From: Ophiothrix spiculata
Lineage: Eukaryota; Echinodermata; Ophiuroidea; Amphilepidida; Ophiotrichidae
Assembly: GCA_000969725.1 (NCBI GenBank)
Contig: JXSR01S016147.1
DNA: 29,999 bases
Direction: 5' to 3' (one strand)
Each line of letters opens with the position of its first letter. Positions within the stretch are counted from its first letter, which is position 1. The notes under the pieces are model-generated. The model was not told the origin of the DNA. It searched no databases and saw nothing but the letters and a program-made list of their open reading frames with translations. A program made the translations under genes and the position numbers. Of this stretch, positions 1 to 12,900 are shown piece by piece.

Positions 1-740
1 ATATTTTCAAGTAATATTTTGAATGAAAAATTTAGAATTCAGTTTATTAAATGTTCTGTTAAAATACCCTAAAGAGTTTTTTCCAAAAAAATTACAAAAC
101 CCGGTAAATCGAGGTTCAAAGTGGTAACTTTTTCCGATGTGATCGTCGCCATCTTGTTAACTGAAGTTGAAACCGCAATTGCGTATGTGTACTTCATGCT
201 TGTTAGTAGTTAGATAATGTCTACGCATGCTCTGCCCTTTCTATGTGAATTTATCGGAACATCGCCATTTAGTGAAAACATAAGAAATAAACAAACACCG
301 TTGGTTCATTTTTTTCTCTTGATCGAAACACAAATGTATGATAATTTCTTTGTGGATAAAATGCATTTTTTTTTTTCTGGACAGCTTTCGCGTCTTTCGT
401 GTTTTTGTCTACCGCATATTTCTTAATTTAAGACGAGTCTGGCATTCGAGTATATAAATGGTACAACCGTGTTTCGTTTACAGCTAATAATAATAATAAG
501 CAGCATGTTAAATGTGCTACCAGCCTGATCGGACAGTGCTGTTTGAACACTTACTAGCCCTAAATGAAATCCACTAGCCCCAGGCTATCGGACACAGGAT
601 TTGTCGCGGCCTGCGTCCCCGTGTACCTTCTCTCTTGAAAGTCACCACAGTGAGTGGTTAAGATGACTTGCAATGTATATAAATACATATTCTCTTAATA
701 TGAATAAAACAATTTCATTCTTTTCACCAATTTCATACAG
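1..740. other. Upstream region, no supported exon
   Basis: One or more exons supplying the N-terminus should lie here or further upstream. A TATATAAA at 451-458, with a following GCAGC/ATG-containing stretch at 500-514, could be a core promoter, but such strings are common in AT-rich DNA. A GTGAGT at 650 could be a donor with the right phase for exon 1, but the frame reaching it starts after a stop at 565-567 and has no Met. I do not call an exon. Confidence 0.3.
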
Positions 741-931
741 TTGTGACGGTGCCATCTGTAGGGTTTACCTGCTATTTTGCCGCTTGCTTTTCCCTGTTGC
801 AAACGTTTGAATTCTCGGAGGATGTCTTCCTGATGATACCAACTGGGAATGAAGACCTCATTGACCATTTGCTTGCGGTTTATTCTATAGGAATATCCAT
901 GGAAATAAAGAAAAACCTTGATACACACATG
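741..931 (+). CDS. Exon 1 (first visible): USP catalytic Cys box
   Basis: The acceptor is a pyrimidine-rich tract ending in CATACAG at 740, and the donor is ATG|GTAAGT at 931/932. The exon opens with two bases (TT) that finish a codon from an unseen upstream exon, so the GTG at 743 is an internal valine and not a start. Residues 1-63. The segment VPSVGFTCYFAACFSLLQTF matches the USP Cys box, which has the form GLxNxGxTCYxNxxLQxL. Cys10 is the predicted nucleophile. The Asn that usually sits five residues before the Cys, and forms the oxyanion hole, is Ser here, and the Asn after TCY is Ala. The exon ends at a codon boundary. Confidence 0.78.
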
Positions 932-3900
932 GTAAGTAGCACAACTTGTTATCTTGAATAGTTTAATCATGGAATAAATAGATGAGAAGGAACCACATTG
1001 ATGTCAAACAGTCATACAATTATCCACTTTGCTATTCATGATGAGCAATCAGTTCGAGTTATTCCATTTGCCGCTATTACTGGAAAATTTTCTAACGATT
1101 TGCAAATTTATGCACGAACAAACATACCAACGCATGAAGTGTCACGAGGACCTTTTTGCTAGCATGATAAACTACTGTGAACCTTACAGCATCTTTATTT
1201 GATGTTTAGGAGATTCTCAAATATCAAATTTAATGACTGGAGGACAAATGATATCTTTGATTAATCAATGACATATTATGCAATGTTTCGGTGAATCTCC
1301 AGGGAATGATTGTTGTCCTTATTGTTTAGTACTAGATATTACTTATATACATACGTATTTTTAATTAGTGCCCAATACTGCCCAGTAATAAAACAGAACA
1401 TCAAAGTTGGACACATCTCGCAAAACTTGGTCTGAAAAGCGCGGATGGTACCGATGTTCCAAACAGCGGGTACCATTTTCGTAGCAAAGAAATACCGTGA
1501 ATGGAATATCTGCTGCAAACATTCGAGCCAGCATTAAATGATCCCTTAAATCAGAGGAGGGTGGCTGCGTAATAAATTGCCTGTTTACCCAGACTGTTTA
1601 CTCAGATTTGATTCGTATTCATCCGTGGTACCGCCCTAAATTTCAATGCGTAAATAACAGGAGAAGTAGTTCTTCAAAACATTCCGAATATCTTTTTAGT
1701 TTTCTGGGGTTGAAGTTCAAACCCCAACGGTTTTGGAATCTGCATATGTTAATACACTAAATAAGGGCATAAAATGAAAATTTTGAGCGTTAATTAAAAT
1801 TCAAGTTTTTTGAATGGGAGTTTCAAAATCTCATGACGTCATGTCCTACCCCCCCTGCCTTAAATTGCCACTTCAGATTCTTGACGAGCAATTGACATTA
1901 AAAGAGCAGCAGATGGATTGATGCTTTGATCAGTCTTTGTTGTGATTTAATGGATTTCTGTTCCAATTACTAGATCACAATTGCATAAGAATTGTTTAAT
2001 GTGGTCTGATGTAATATGCCTCTTGTAGCAACCTACATGTAGCTACTAATTAGTTGCTTGTTTAGATCAATATGCACATGGTATAAGAAGACCTGATAAA
2101 AAGTTATATAAAAGGGGCAGTCTTTATTACCATGTATTTGGTTTTAAGCTTTATTAAAGTTATGATTCCACAGCACTAATTGATCTACCTCGCATCACCC
2201 TATGGCACATTTAGGCTGACATTACACGACACACCGGTTGCACTAAAGTGTCTCAAAATTAGTTGAAATGTGGGTTGAGTGGCTTTGAAAGTGCCTATCT
2301 TCATAAGATAGCATCTGTCAAGGTTCTATAAAATGGTATGATTTAGCAAGAGATCCCTGAGCTTGCTTTATATGTGAAGGGGGTCAACAAGTCATACAAA
2401 TTAAGTCATCTTATGCATATTTAGGTGAATTAAGATTCTGCAGCACTAATTGATCTACCCGCATCACCCTATATGGCACATGTGGGCTGACATTACACGA
2501 CGCACCGGTTGCACTAAAGTGTCTCAAAAGTAGTTGAAATGTGGGTTGAGTGGCTTAGTTTTGTTCTAGATATATACTTTGGATGTCTGTCAACAAATAT
2601 TGGTGCAAAAATCTCAGTTTTTCTCCAATATTAGCTCATATTTGGTCATTTTCCCTCTAAATTGAGAGACGCAAAAATGGTATAGAAATCATCCAGAACA
2701 CGAGCTGCCGTTTAACATGTTAAATATGTAGGGTAGTGTAGGGAAAAGTCGAGCTGCTGAAACCTACTTCAAATGCTAGTCAAATGATAGAAAATCTCAT
2801 TGTTTTTCAGAAAATCAATGGTTTTATTGTATTTTCACACCATAAATGTTACATTTTGGGGTAAAAAAGACACAATATTTGCATGTAAAACAATAGGAAT
2901 ACCAAGTGCTGTGCAACCTTAAGAATTATTTGTGTGTCATAATAGAGGACCTATCACTATCTTAATAGTAAAAATTTGAAATGAATAAGCCTGATGAACG
3001 GAACTAGATAATCAATTGAAAAAGCAACGAAGCGTACAATTCTGATGACACTTGTGGAAATTGTGGGAGACATGGCCAATATTATATGATACCCTCTTAA
3101 ATCAAGATGCTGTGTTCAATGTATATTTTGCTCTTCTCCGTGGGCACCCTGTTGTATCAGAAATTCTGTAAAATTAGCTGTTAGCTATAATATGCAAACC
3201 TAATGATAGAATACATCATGAGAACTTTCATTCTTTGTTTTTATATTTTCTTTATAAAGGAAAATCTAAGGAGGGCAATCAAGGCAATCTACAACATCCT
3301 TGGGATCAAGCATGGAAGTCTTGAGGATGCAGGTGAATTTTGCCAAAAGCTATTGCAGAATTTGGTAGATGTAATAAAGGTAGGTTAAAGACAGATTCAG
3401 ATTTCCTGAATTTTGCTGTATTAATCACATGTCATGAACATTTTGGTAATGAGTTATAATAGATGGAATTGCTTGCCTTTTCCGAGCCCCGTTCAGTTTG
3501 TGAGAGTTTTGAGGTCATATGACTTATGTTTGAAATAAATTATTTTACGGAAAGAACGTTTAGAACAATTTCCATTTTTAAGGAAAATATTACTACACTT
3601 TGATTTGCTAATGAGTTCCATCATAGATATATTCTGCTCATATATGTTTGAGTGCCTCTCACCCCTGGCATGCTATGCACTATCACAATATCCCCTTTCT
3701 TGTCTTCAGTTACACAGAGGACATCCAAAGTCAAATATCAATGCAAAAACTCTTTAAACCATGATCCTACATGGACGTAACTTTCACAAGAAAGTGGAAA
3801 TATTTGGACAAAATATATTTTACTGCTAAAATCCTTTATGAACTGCCACCAGGGGAGAATTGTGCTTTGTGAACCAACTTGCTTGCCTATAGACCTGTGG

Positions 3901-6900
3901 TGTTACCCTCTAAGACACATAAAATTAGTGAGCAACTTAACATTGTAATATTATTAATCTGCTCTATCATATTGCTTTTATTTTAGTCTAAAGACAGCTG
4001 TGTATACCGATTCCTGAAGGAAGAAATAATTCTCTCAACTGGCAGTAAGACATGTGGTATCCTTTTGTTTTACAACTTTTAGTTTTCAAGTTACAATTAT
4101 GAATGGGTAAATTGGGTATTATTACATAGTGACCAGTACAAAACTGGAAGGTTATGAATACAACTTCAACACTACATAAATTTATAGCTGAACAGGAATG
4201 TTTTTGCTATACTTCACCAGCAAACTTTCAATGTTTTACTTTTCTTAAGGTCTTGAACAAAATTTCCCCAATATATGGTAATTTACTTATTATTTTCTAA
4301 TAGGGCTTAATAGGCCTGCAGATTTCGGGTTTTTTTACTCCCGGGACTCGTATTTTATTTTCGAACGGGTACCCGGGACTCGAATCGTATTTTAAGATTC
4401 AAAATGTAAGTTGAAAAGGCACCAGTCGGAAACACGGGAGTAGTGCACAAGTACCAAAAGTTACACTTGAGTCTTTGCACTATACTGTAGGGCACATTTC
4501 AGGTTTCAAGTAGGCAAATTTGGGACCCGAGACTCAAAACAAAAACGGGACTCGAAAAAAACGGGACTCACTTGCAGGTTTAAGGGCTATACAAAGGCAT
4601 GTCAGCCTGGCTTATTTTGACTAAAAAGTGACATAAAGTCTTGAATTTAGTGCAAACCACATACTTTTTACTACATTTTGCATTAAAATTATCAATAGCA
4701 GGATGGATATCTTACTCAAACTAAAAACGAGCCGATAATTCTATGACAGTAATAACATTCTTAAAATTTAGTGCTGCTATTTCAATTTATGACTTGCTAG
4801 GCAGAGGGAGGCGGGAAAGTGCCCACTAATGCTTTTCAATCATCACTGTTTTGTAATATATGAAGTGTAATTCATGCACATGCAAATAAAATTTCATATT
4901 TTGTCCAATGCCCCTGAAAGGATTATGTGGGGGAAAAAACAGGGCCATAATTTTATTGTTTTTTGTCTCGCCTGAAATTTTTTCAGGAAGACACATACCA
5001 TTCCTTAAAACTGTCCGCCGAACACATTTCTTGTCCGGAGCCAATCTCGGAAACTGTATGTCCTATGTTGAATATATTTGGTGAGTGGGTAGGGTTGGAG
5101 CTGAACTGGCTCTGCGTACAATTTGAACGCAAACAATGCATACAAAGTACGTAATTTGCATAATGTATGCGTAATTTGTTATTTTAAGTACATCTCCTAA
5201 ACCTTAAAGGCTATGGTGATGAGACTTGGTGACATGAAGGGGTTCGGATAAGCACACGCGACACACTTTTTTGGGGGGTGCGGTGAAGGTCATTCAAGGT
5301 CAAAGGTCATTTGAGGTCAATTTTTTAGAATTGTTCTTTAAGTTGACCTGAGGTCATTTTGAGCTCAAGGTCATAACTCATGAACTCCTGACCCTACATT
5401 GATTAAACTTTGACCATAGAAAGTTCTTGACACAAGGGCAAGGTCGGTCAAGGTCAAAAGGTCATCTGAGGTCAAATTTCTAAAATTGTTCAAAAAGTTG
5501 ACCTGAGGTCATCCGGGGTCATTTTGAGGTCAAGGTCATAACTCATGAACCACTGACTCCACCTGGATTAAATTTAAACCATAGAATGTGCTTGATCACA
5601 GGGCAAGGACAGTCAAGGTCATCTGAGGTCAATTTTTCAAAATGGGCAAATCACTTAACCTTTCCCTTGGGGTAAAAGGTCAAAAGAAGGTCAAATTTAA
5701 GTAAGCGATTTACAGAGTAGGCGGTCAATAACACAGGCGAGACTTCTGGTTCGCGAACCATCTTGTCTATGATTTTGAGGAATGTTGGATAAAATTGCAA
5801 TTCTTTACCAGCTTAAATATTTTTTTGCCGGCGTAAAAAAATAGATGTGAAGACGGTGTTTCTAGTTTCAAAATTAAAAATAGATTCTGTTTCTACACGT
5901 CTGATGGGTAAACAATTTATTTTTGAAATTGTTTCTTATTTAATTGTATTTTTAATTATCTCTATAAGAGCTTTGTTTGATTTTTTATCTGGTAAATTCA
6001 GATATGAGGTACAAATTTAGGGTTTAGAAAACACAAGATAGTCACACCATTATCAAAGAATGATATTACAAATTAGTTATCTCTCAATTTGAGCCATTTC
6101 TGTGCAAATATTTGTACTTTTTTAGATATAGATACACTTTTAATCTTTATTATAGAGCTTCCATAAGTTTTTAATTCTAAGTGGAATCTATATAGGATAC
6201 CCCTTCAAGATTGGTCATGTTTTGCAAAATTATAAATTTTAAATAATTTTTAGGAGAAATTAGCAAATTTCTTTTGCATAAAAAAACATATTTTTCCCGT
6301 AAGAACATTTTGTTTCAAAATTCTGACCCCTCAGCCCTCCTCCTCCTCAATGTTTCCATTTCCTCCATTTTGATCCGCTTTGAAAATCATGGCACCACCA
6401 TGCAATGTTGATGATGGTCTTGTGTGACCATTATATCATGATTATTAGATATCAATTTATGTAATAATCACATGCAGTGTCATTTATTCAGATGTTGTCT
6501 CCTTAACTAGCTTTCTTTAGATGATAATTTCATGTTATTTTTCCGTGCGGATGAATCTACTGGGACCATAGAATCGGCTGCAAATGTGTACCTTGAAGAG
6601 TTGCGGGATAGCAACCCGGAATGCTGTACTCCACATCTGCCAAGGCAGCTCATTATAGGAATAACATCAACACATGATGATGAAGGACGCACATATAGGG
6701 TATGTATTTGCTTTTTGAAAGTCATAACAATATTTTTGGTGAGGCGCCAACTAGCTATGTCATCTGACAAGCACTACTTCATGGATGATGTCCTGACAGT
6801 AATCTAAATTCGAGAACAAATTCATGAATTAATCATTTAAGTTTATGAGAAAATGAAAAATCAACAGATAATGTAATGTTACCTTTAGCATTATTCAATT

Positions 6901-9900
6901 AAAAAGCGATTCATTTTCTATAACTGCCAAGGCTCCAGCAGTAATTACAACACAGTAGCCTATGCAGATGTCTTAAATCCTGTAAAACTTGGAAAACATA
7001 TAATCAGTAATCTACCTAACCAGGCCAGGTTATAATTGCATGGAATGATGAAATGCACAATGTTATTTAAGCATCATACAACTAAAACAAAGCATTCTAT
7101 AGCTAGCTGTTACTAGCCACTTAAGTTGAAAGATTATACAATTACAATTAAGCCATTTCTGATTAGCCTGATATAAACAAGAAGTTTTCCATTGAATCTG
7201 GGCTCTGTTTTATTAAGATTTCAAAATATTCCTTATCTCAAAACAATAACCATTCCTAATAATATAAATCCAAAAATATTTTTGACTTTCAGAACAATGA
7301 GTTTCATTTCCTAAAGCAACTTTGGATGGTAAATGTTAAGCTATTATCAGTTGTTGAAATTTCTATTGCGAAATTTAAAACAAGAAAAGTTCCTCTTTAT
7401 TAAAATGTTCTTAACTTCAGATTTTATTTTAATTTGAATATAATAGGTCAAAAATCAATTACTAATAACCAATAATGGTTGAAAAATATAGTGGTACTCA
7501 TGCTCGTCAGACCATCTCAATATTTGACCCTAAATGTCATGATTGTTGATAGCAATTTGCACCCCTAAATGGCATTTAACAGGCATGAGAATGTTCAGGT
7601 TTTTACCTGAATTCAGGTATTTTCTGTTCAAAAATCCACAATTTCTTTGAACTTCAGCCTATTTTTGCTCTTTTCTCATCATTTTCAGGTATTTTTATGG
7701 AAGTGTGTTCTCATGCCTGATTTAAGATCAGTGAAGATGAATGGATTCAAATCAGACCCTTTTACGCCACATTTTATTATGAGCATGAGTACCACTTTAT
7801 TTTTGAGTGGCACCCCCTACACCCCTTTGATTGGAACATACACCTTTAAGAACATTCCTAAATAGCATTATGAAATAGAACCCTGGTTGTGCATTGTTCT
7901 TGCAAGTTATAATTGAATTACTGTAAGTTGTAATAGTTGCATTGTTATGTTTAATGTTTTTGCAGATAATACCTGAAGAGCAGCTAGACCCTGCCAACAT
8001 ACTTTTGAATATTAGTGATGTAGACAATGTCGATGGCAAGTACATTCTACAAAGTGTAGTTTTGTTTCATGGCCAAGGCAAACATTATACTATGCTAACA
8101 GAGAGCAAGAATTCCGAAAAATGGTGAGTTACATTAATGCATTGTGAAACTAGTACCGTCAAACATTTGGTTGTGATGTCACCAAATATTTGCCATTGAA
8201 CTTGAAAGTATGAATGGGTAGTAAACATTTGGTCCAATGTATATTGCAATTCAATAGCATGTGCAATCTAGCGCAAAATTTTATTTGGTCTCAATCCGGT
8301 GTTTAAGTTATTTTGTTTGGAGTCACTCGTCATTTTGACGTCACAACTAAATGTTTGGTAGCGAAAATATTGTATGGAGGTCGACTATGATTCGACTCTT
8401 ACTATAAATATCAATTAACTGAAATTAATGATTTGTTGTGTTAGTTATTATATTTTTCCATTTTGTGACTCAAAAGTGGCTTGCTAATATGTTAAAGGGG
8501 CAATTCATGGTCCACTTTTCACCCTCGTTAAGGTCACCTATATCAAATTTGATATTTTAGCTTATAAGAATCCTCAAGTGGTATATGTTACGATCCCCAA
8601 AACATTCTTTCCTATGTGCTTGTATTTTTGAGAAAAGTGATAAAATGTGTTATTTTCTAATTACTGTCGGGGCCCGACAGCAATTACAACATAGTAGTCT
8701 ATGGGGATTTTCAAAATGCTGAATAGCTTGTAACTTGGAAACGAACGGTCAGAATCAAGTGAAATTTTCAGTGTATATTTATGCTGTACTCTTCTTTTTA
8801 TTTAGCTAGTAAAAAGGCCACTTCAAAATCATGAATTGCACCTCTAATGATCTTATCAAAATCTTTCCTGCTTTGGTGGACTGTTGTTGGAATAAGCTAC
8901 TACTATTTACACCATGGTATAGTGTATCAAAGTGAAATGAATTCAGAAATTAAGAGTTTGAAGGTCATCATGTGAGGGCGGTATATAAATTATATATGAT
9001 CATGATGTGACTATTAATATGTATAGTTATGTTTAGGCCTTGTATCCACATTTATTTCCTAGTGGTGTGTGTTCTTTAAGTCTTCCATTATCCCGAATTG
9101 TCACGTGCCAAACACATGAACATCTGTCATGCATGAAGTCACTGATATGACCACTAATCAAAACAAGGCTTTAGAGAAGTCTCAAATCAAGAAGAGAACA
9201 TATTTGCCTCAATTTTTCTTGCAGTAGTCAAGAACAGTGTACGTCATAGGAAGTTGCATTCTGTTTACAAACCTGCTGTCCATTCATAAGTTAATACTCA
9301 TCATTTTTAAAAACAGTAAGATGATTTGCATGATTGGGCTTCGAACAAATCACCGTAAAAATGCTGTAAATTTTTTACTGAATCATTTTATGAACTCTTT
9401 TTTATTTAATTTTTAAACTAGGCGATCTATTAGACATTTTATTAATCAAACTTGTAGTCAATGTACCGGTACTTATTCAGATTTAAAGCAATACACAATA
9501 CTAACACTATAAAATTAAGGAATGTGACAATGTAAAAAAGTGTATTTTGTGCAAAGAAATGTTTTTCCACCAAAAAACGGATAAAAAGCACATGCTTTCC
9601 TATACTGATACATGTATGTGGAATTAAACTCTTGATCCCGAATTTAATTCAACAATTGCCATTCTTGCCTGGTACATATTGTTAGCTGCATGCTTCTTGT
9701 TGATGATATTTGGTTGGTTGTTTGGGCTGTAATAAAATCTTGTATGAACATAAAAGTGATGATAAATTGTAACCGTGTAATGTAATTACAAATCCAACAA
9801 ATATGCATGTTAATAAATTCACATAATGCTTCACGTTATAGTGCGGTTTTTCTTATTTTTTGTTTTTGATGATAGGATATTTTGTGACAACAGTTTGCAA

Positions 9901-12900
9901 ACCAGTATTCCTAAAAAAGAAGCAATGGCAAAATTATCTGCTGCTGGAAATGCTGCTGGTAAGTTGTGAACACTCTTAACCAGGCATGGTAATTTCCTGT
10001 TGAAAGGGAATGGCCTAGATTCTTCCTACTAATTTTTTACCTACATATTTTCTACATGAATCAATAGAACTCTTTCACAGTAATATAACCTACCAGTGGT
10101 TTCCATGATTTTGAGAAAATTGGAGAAAATTCTTAACCAACTTTTAATTTGTGTCATTGGCAGCAAAAATGGTGTGAACAAAGTGTCTCTAGTTTCAAAT
10201 CGTAAATAGATCTTGTTTCCACACCAGTGATCAGTAACATATTTGAAAATGATTATTTAGTTTAATTTCTCTGCAGTTTTAATCTAATCATTGTCGTGTA
10301 TGAATTAAATTAATAACGTATTCTTTCATCTTTACTTGGCACTTGTAAAATTGTATAAAAATAATGCACTTTGTGCTGAAATCCAAGTTGTCAACCTCAC
10401 TCGGCTGGACATCTCCAGCTTCAGCACCATAGGCGGCTGAAAGGGGATGTTAAGGAGGGGCGGAGGGGGAGGTGTGGTGGGGTGTTATTGGACATGCCCC
10501 TCCCCCCTAAATTTTAAATTTCACAAGGGGGAAGGAGCTCAAAAAGTAAAGAAGAAAGAAAAGAAAAGGAAACTACAGTTTCCCCTTTGTTTTGATAATT
10601 TATATGTGAAAATGAAAAAAGCACAGAAATTTTCAGATATTATGTCAATTTTCAGTCAAAATTAACATCTATGTGCAAATTTTAAGATGTTTTACAATTT
10701 TTCGCTGAAATAAGCAGATTTGATATTTATTTTTTTGCTATGCGCGCATTACAAAATATCGTCATTTTCATCGACCATTTTTGCTCAAAAACATTTTAAT
10801 TTTTATAAAAAAAGATTAGCCATCCCCCTAAAATTGTTAACATTGCGCCGGCCCTGTTCAGCACCCGGTGTATTATTGTTGTACAAAAATCACTCGCGTC
10901 AAGTAATATGCAGTTATTTATCTATAAATATATAGGCATATTAGTTGTATGAAACATATGTGTAGTTACATTATTATTTTATTCACAGTAATTGTTGTCT
11001 ACCGTTTGGAAATGGAGGTTGAGATGCGCACATCATTAATGACACCAATGACCACTGCCTTGAACACTGCCACATCTGATGAAGAGACATCAAAACCTCA
11101 ACGGAAGGCAGGAAAATCTCCGCGAAAGACTGTTTCCAGAAAGCAAAGAAACCTTCAAAGTAAGTTCCAGTTTTATGTCAAAAGTGTTTTAACTAGGCAA
11201 AATCTTATTTCAAATAGATAAAATATGATTAATTTGAAATGTAAATAGTATGATCTGTAGTATCTGATAAATGGTTCAAAACATTTCAGAATTATTAGCT
11301 GGTACATGATATGAAATTCAATTTTTGTCAACCATGGCCCGTCTGCTGATTTTGAGCACAAAATCATAATTCACTGCAAACATTGTCTATGGCATTTTAC
11401 AACAAAAAACTGATGAATCAACAAAGTTTTTACATCCCCTGTAGTATTCTTGTATGGTCTGATCATAGTTAAGGAAAAAATACTATTCACTTTGCGCCAT
11501 TAGATAATCGCAGTAAAGTTCATTTCAAGGTCATGCCCATAGCTCATGAACCTTTGAACCCGCGTAGATAATGGATAGCCAGTGACTCAATATCAAAGCC
11601 AGTAAAGGTTAAAAGGTAATTCAAGGTCAAATTTCCAAAATAGTCAAAAGTTGACTTGAGGTCATCAGATATCAATTCAAGGTCATATCAATATCCCATG
11701 AACCCTTGACCCTCATATATTATTCTAGGAATATGAGAAACTGTTAAGGTCAGTCAAAAGGTTATTTGAGGTCAAATTTCCAAAATGGTCAAACAGTTAA
11801 CTTGAGGTCATTTCATGGTCCAAACTTGGGAAGCATTGATCCCATATAAAACAAACTTGGACCATGATCACTGGTGGCCCCAGGCGGAACCGGAAGGGGT
11901 CAGGAAGTGGTACAAAGTATAAAATAAGATCAAATCCTACAAAAATTAGGAAGATCTTTTTAATGTCTTAGCTTTATAACTTACCAAACCGTTGCTTTAA
12001 GCATGAACCGTTCAAATATTTAAAAAATAAACTGCTGCCCAAACAAAGCAAAATATGAGCACTATTATGCTCAGGTGCATAAATTGAATTTTATAAAACA
12101 GAACTGTTAAACATGAAGGCCCGTATTCCAGAAAGGTGTTTAGCTAAATCAAGGTTTTATTTCTCGTCAACAGCACGACTCATTGAACTATTCTGCTTGA
12201 AAGCTGCAATGATGCGTATCATTCCTGGACAGTTGATGCTCGGTTAAACAATGGTTTAGCTAAACATCTTTCTGGAATACGGGCCGAACTGTTCAGATAT
12301 TTAAAAAAAACTGCTCCCAAACAACACAAAAATGAGCACCATTATGCTTTGGTGCCTAAATGAAATTTTATAAAACATAACTGAAGTCAATAAATATTCA
12401 AAATAATCAATGCAGAATGATTTTAGAAGATCTATGCAACAGAAAACATCTTGTCCCGTATTAGGTTTTAACAGCTTTCAAATCCCAAAAAAACACACAT
12501 TGAGGTTCAAAATGGCTAAAAGGTATATTTAGACACACCAAAATGGATTTCAAAAGCGCATAAGTGCAGCATTAACGATAATAAATATCCCAAATAATCA
12601 TGTAAATAACTTAAAAGGAATCATGTGGGCCCAAATAATTTCCCATGAAATTTGAAAATCCAAAAATGGCCACCAAAATTATGTTCAAATGGCAACAAAA
12701 GAATCCTTTTATACAAAGAAAAGAAACTGGTTATTACAGTCACATTAAATTTACATTAAAACAGATTTAAAAATGTTCTGTTTTCAAAGTAATGAATTAA
12801 TATTGCTGTAGGGGCTACAAGATAGACATACTGACTAAGGTGTGTAATTCATTACATATGTGTATACTGTAGGGGTATAATTTTTGGCGGTCGTATTGGG

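Larger units (their letters stand above)
4045..6520 (+). other. Intron 3
   Basis: It begins GTAAGA and ends CTTTCTTTAG. It contains a probable MITE (about 4302-4592), a GTCTCGCC-ended element with AGGTCA-rich tandem repeats (4961-5766), and a dispersed repeat directly after it (5768-6197). The remainder (6200-6520) shows nothing I recognise. Confidence 0.65.
6700..7965 (+). other. Intron 4
   Basis: It starts GTATGT and ends TTTTTGCAG. It holds a degenerate fragment of the TTAAAGGGGCAATTCATG family (6909-7005) and an inverted-repeat element (about 7200-7878) that itself contains a smaller MITE (7491-7795). 7010-7195 shows nothing else. Confidence 0.65.
8124..9875 (+). other. Intron 5
   Basis: It starts GTGAGT and ends GATGATAG. 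It contains two MITEs (8153-8363 and 8492-8846). From 8850 to 9875 I see only AT-rich sequence with no recognised repeat or gene. Confidence 0.6.

Noticed and set aside
217-426. 69-residue open frame upstream of exon 1
   Set aside because: No splice donor in phase with exon 1, no recognisable motif, and the sequence is low-complexity towards its end.
568-649. Candidate upstream exon ending at a GTGAGT donor with the correct phase for exon 1
   Set aside because: The frame follows a stop at 565-567, contains no Met, and does not supply the GLxN segment expected before the Cys box. Left uncalled.
7647-7865. 72-residue open frame in intron 4
   Set aside because: It spans the right half of a MITE and its host element and has no motif or splice support.
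10447-10665. 72-residue open frame with Gly- and Lys-rich runs
   Set aside because: It follows low-complexity G-rich and AAG-rich DNA within an intron. No protein-like features.
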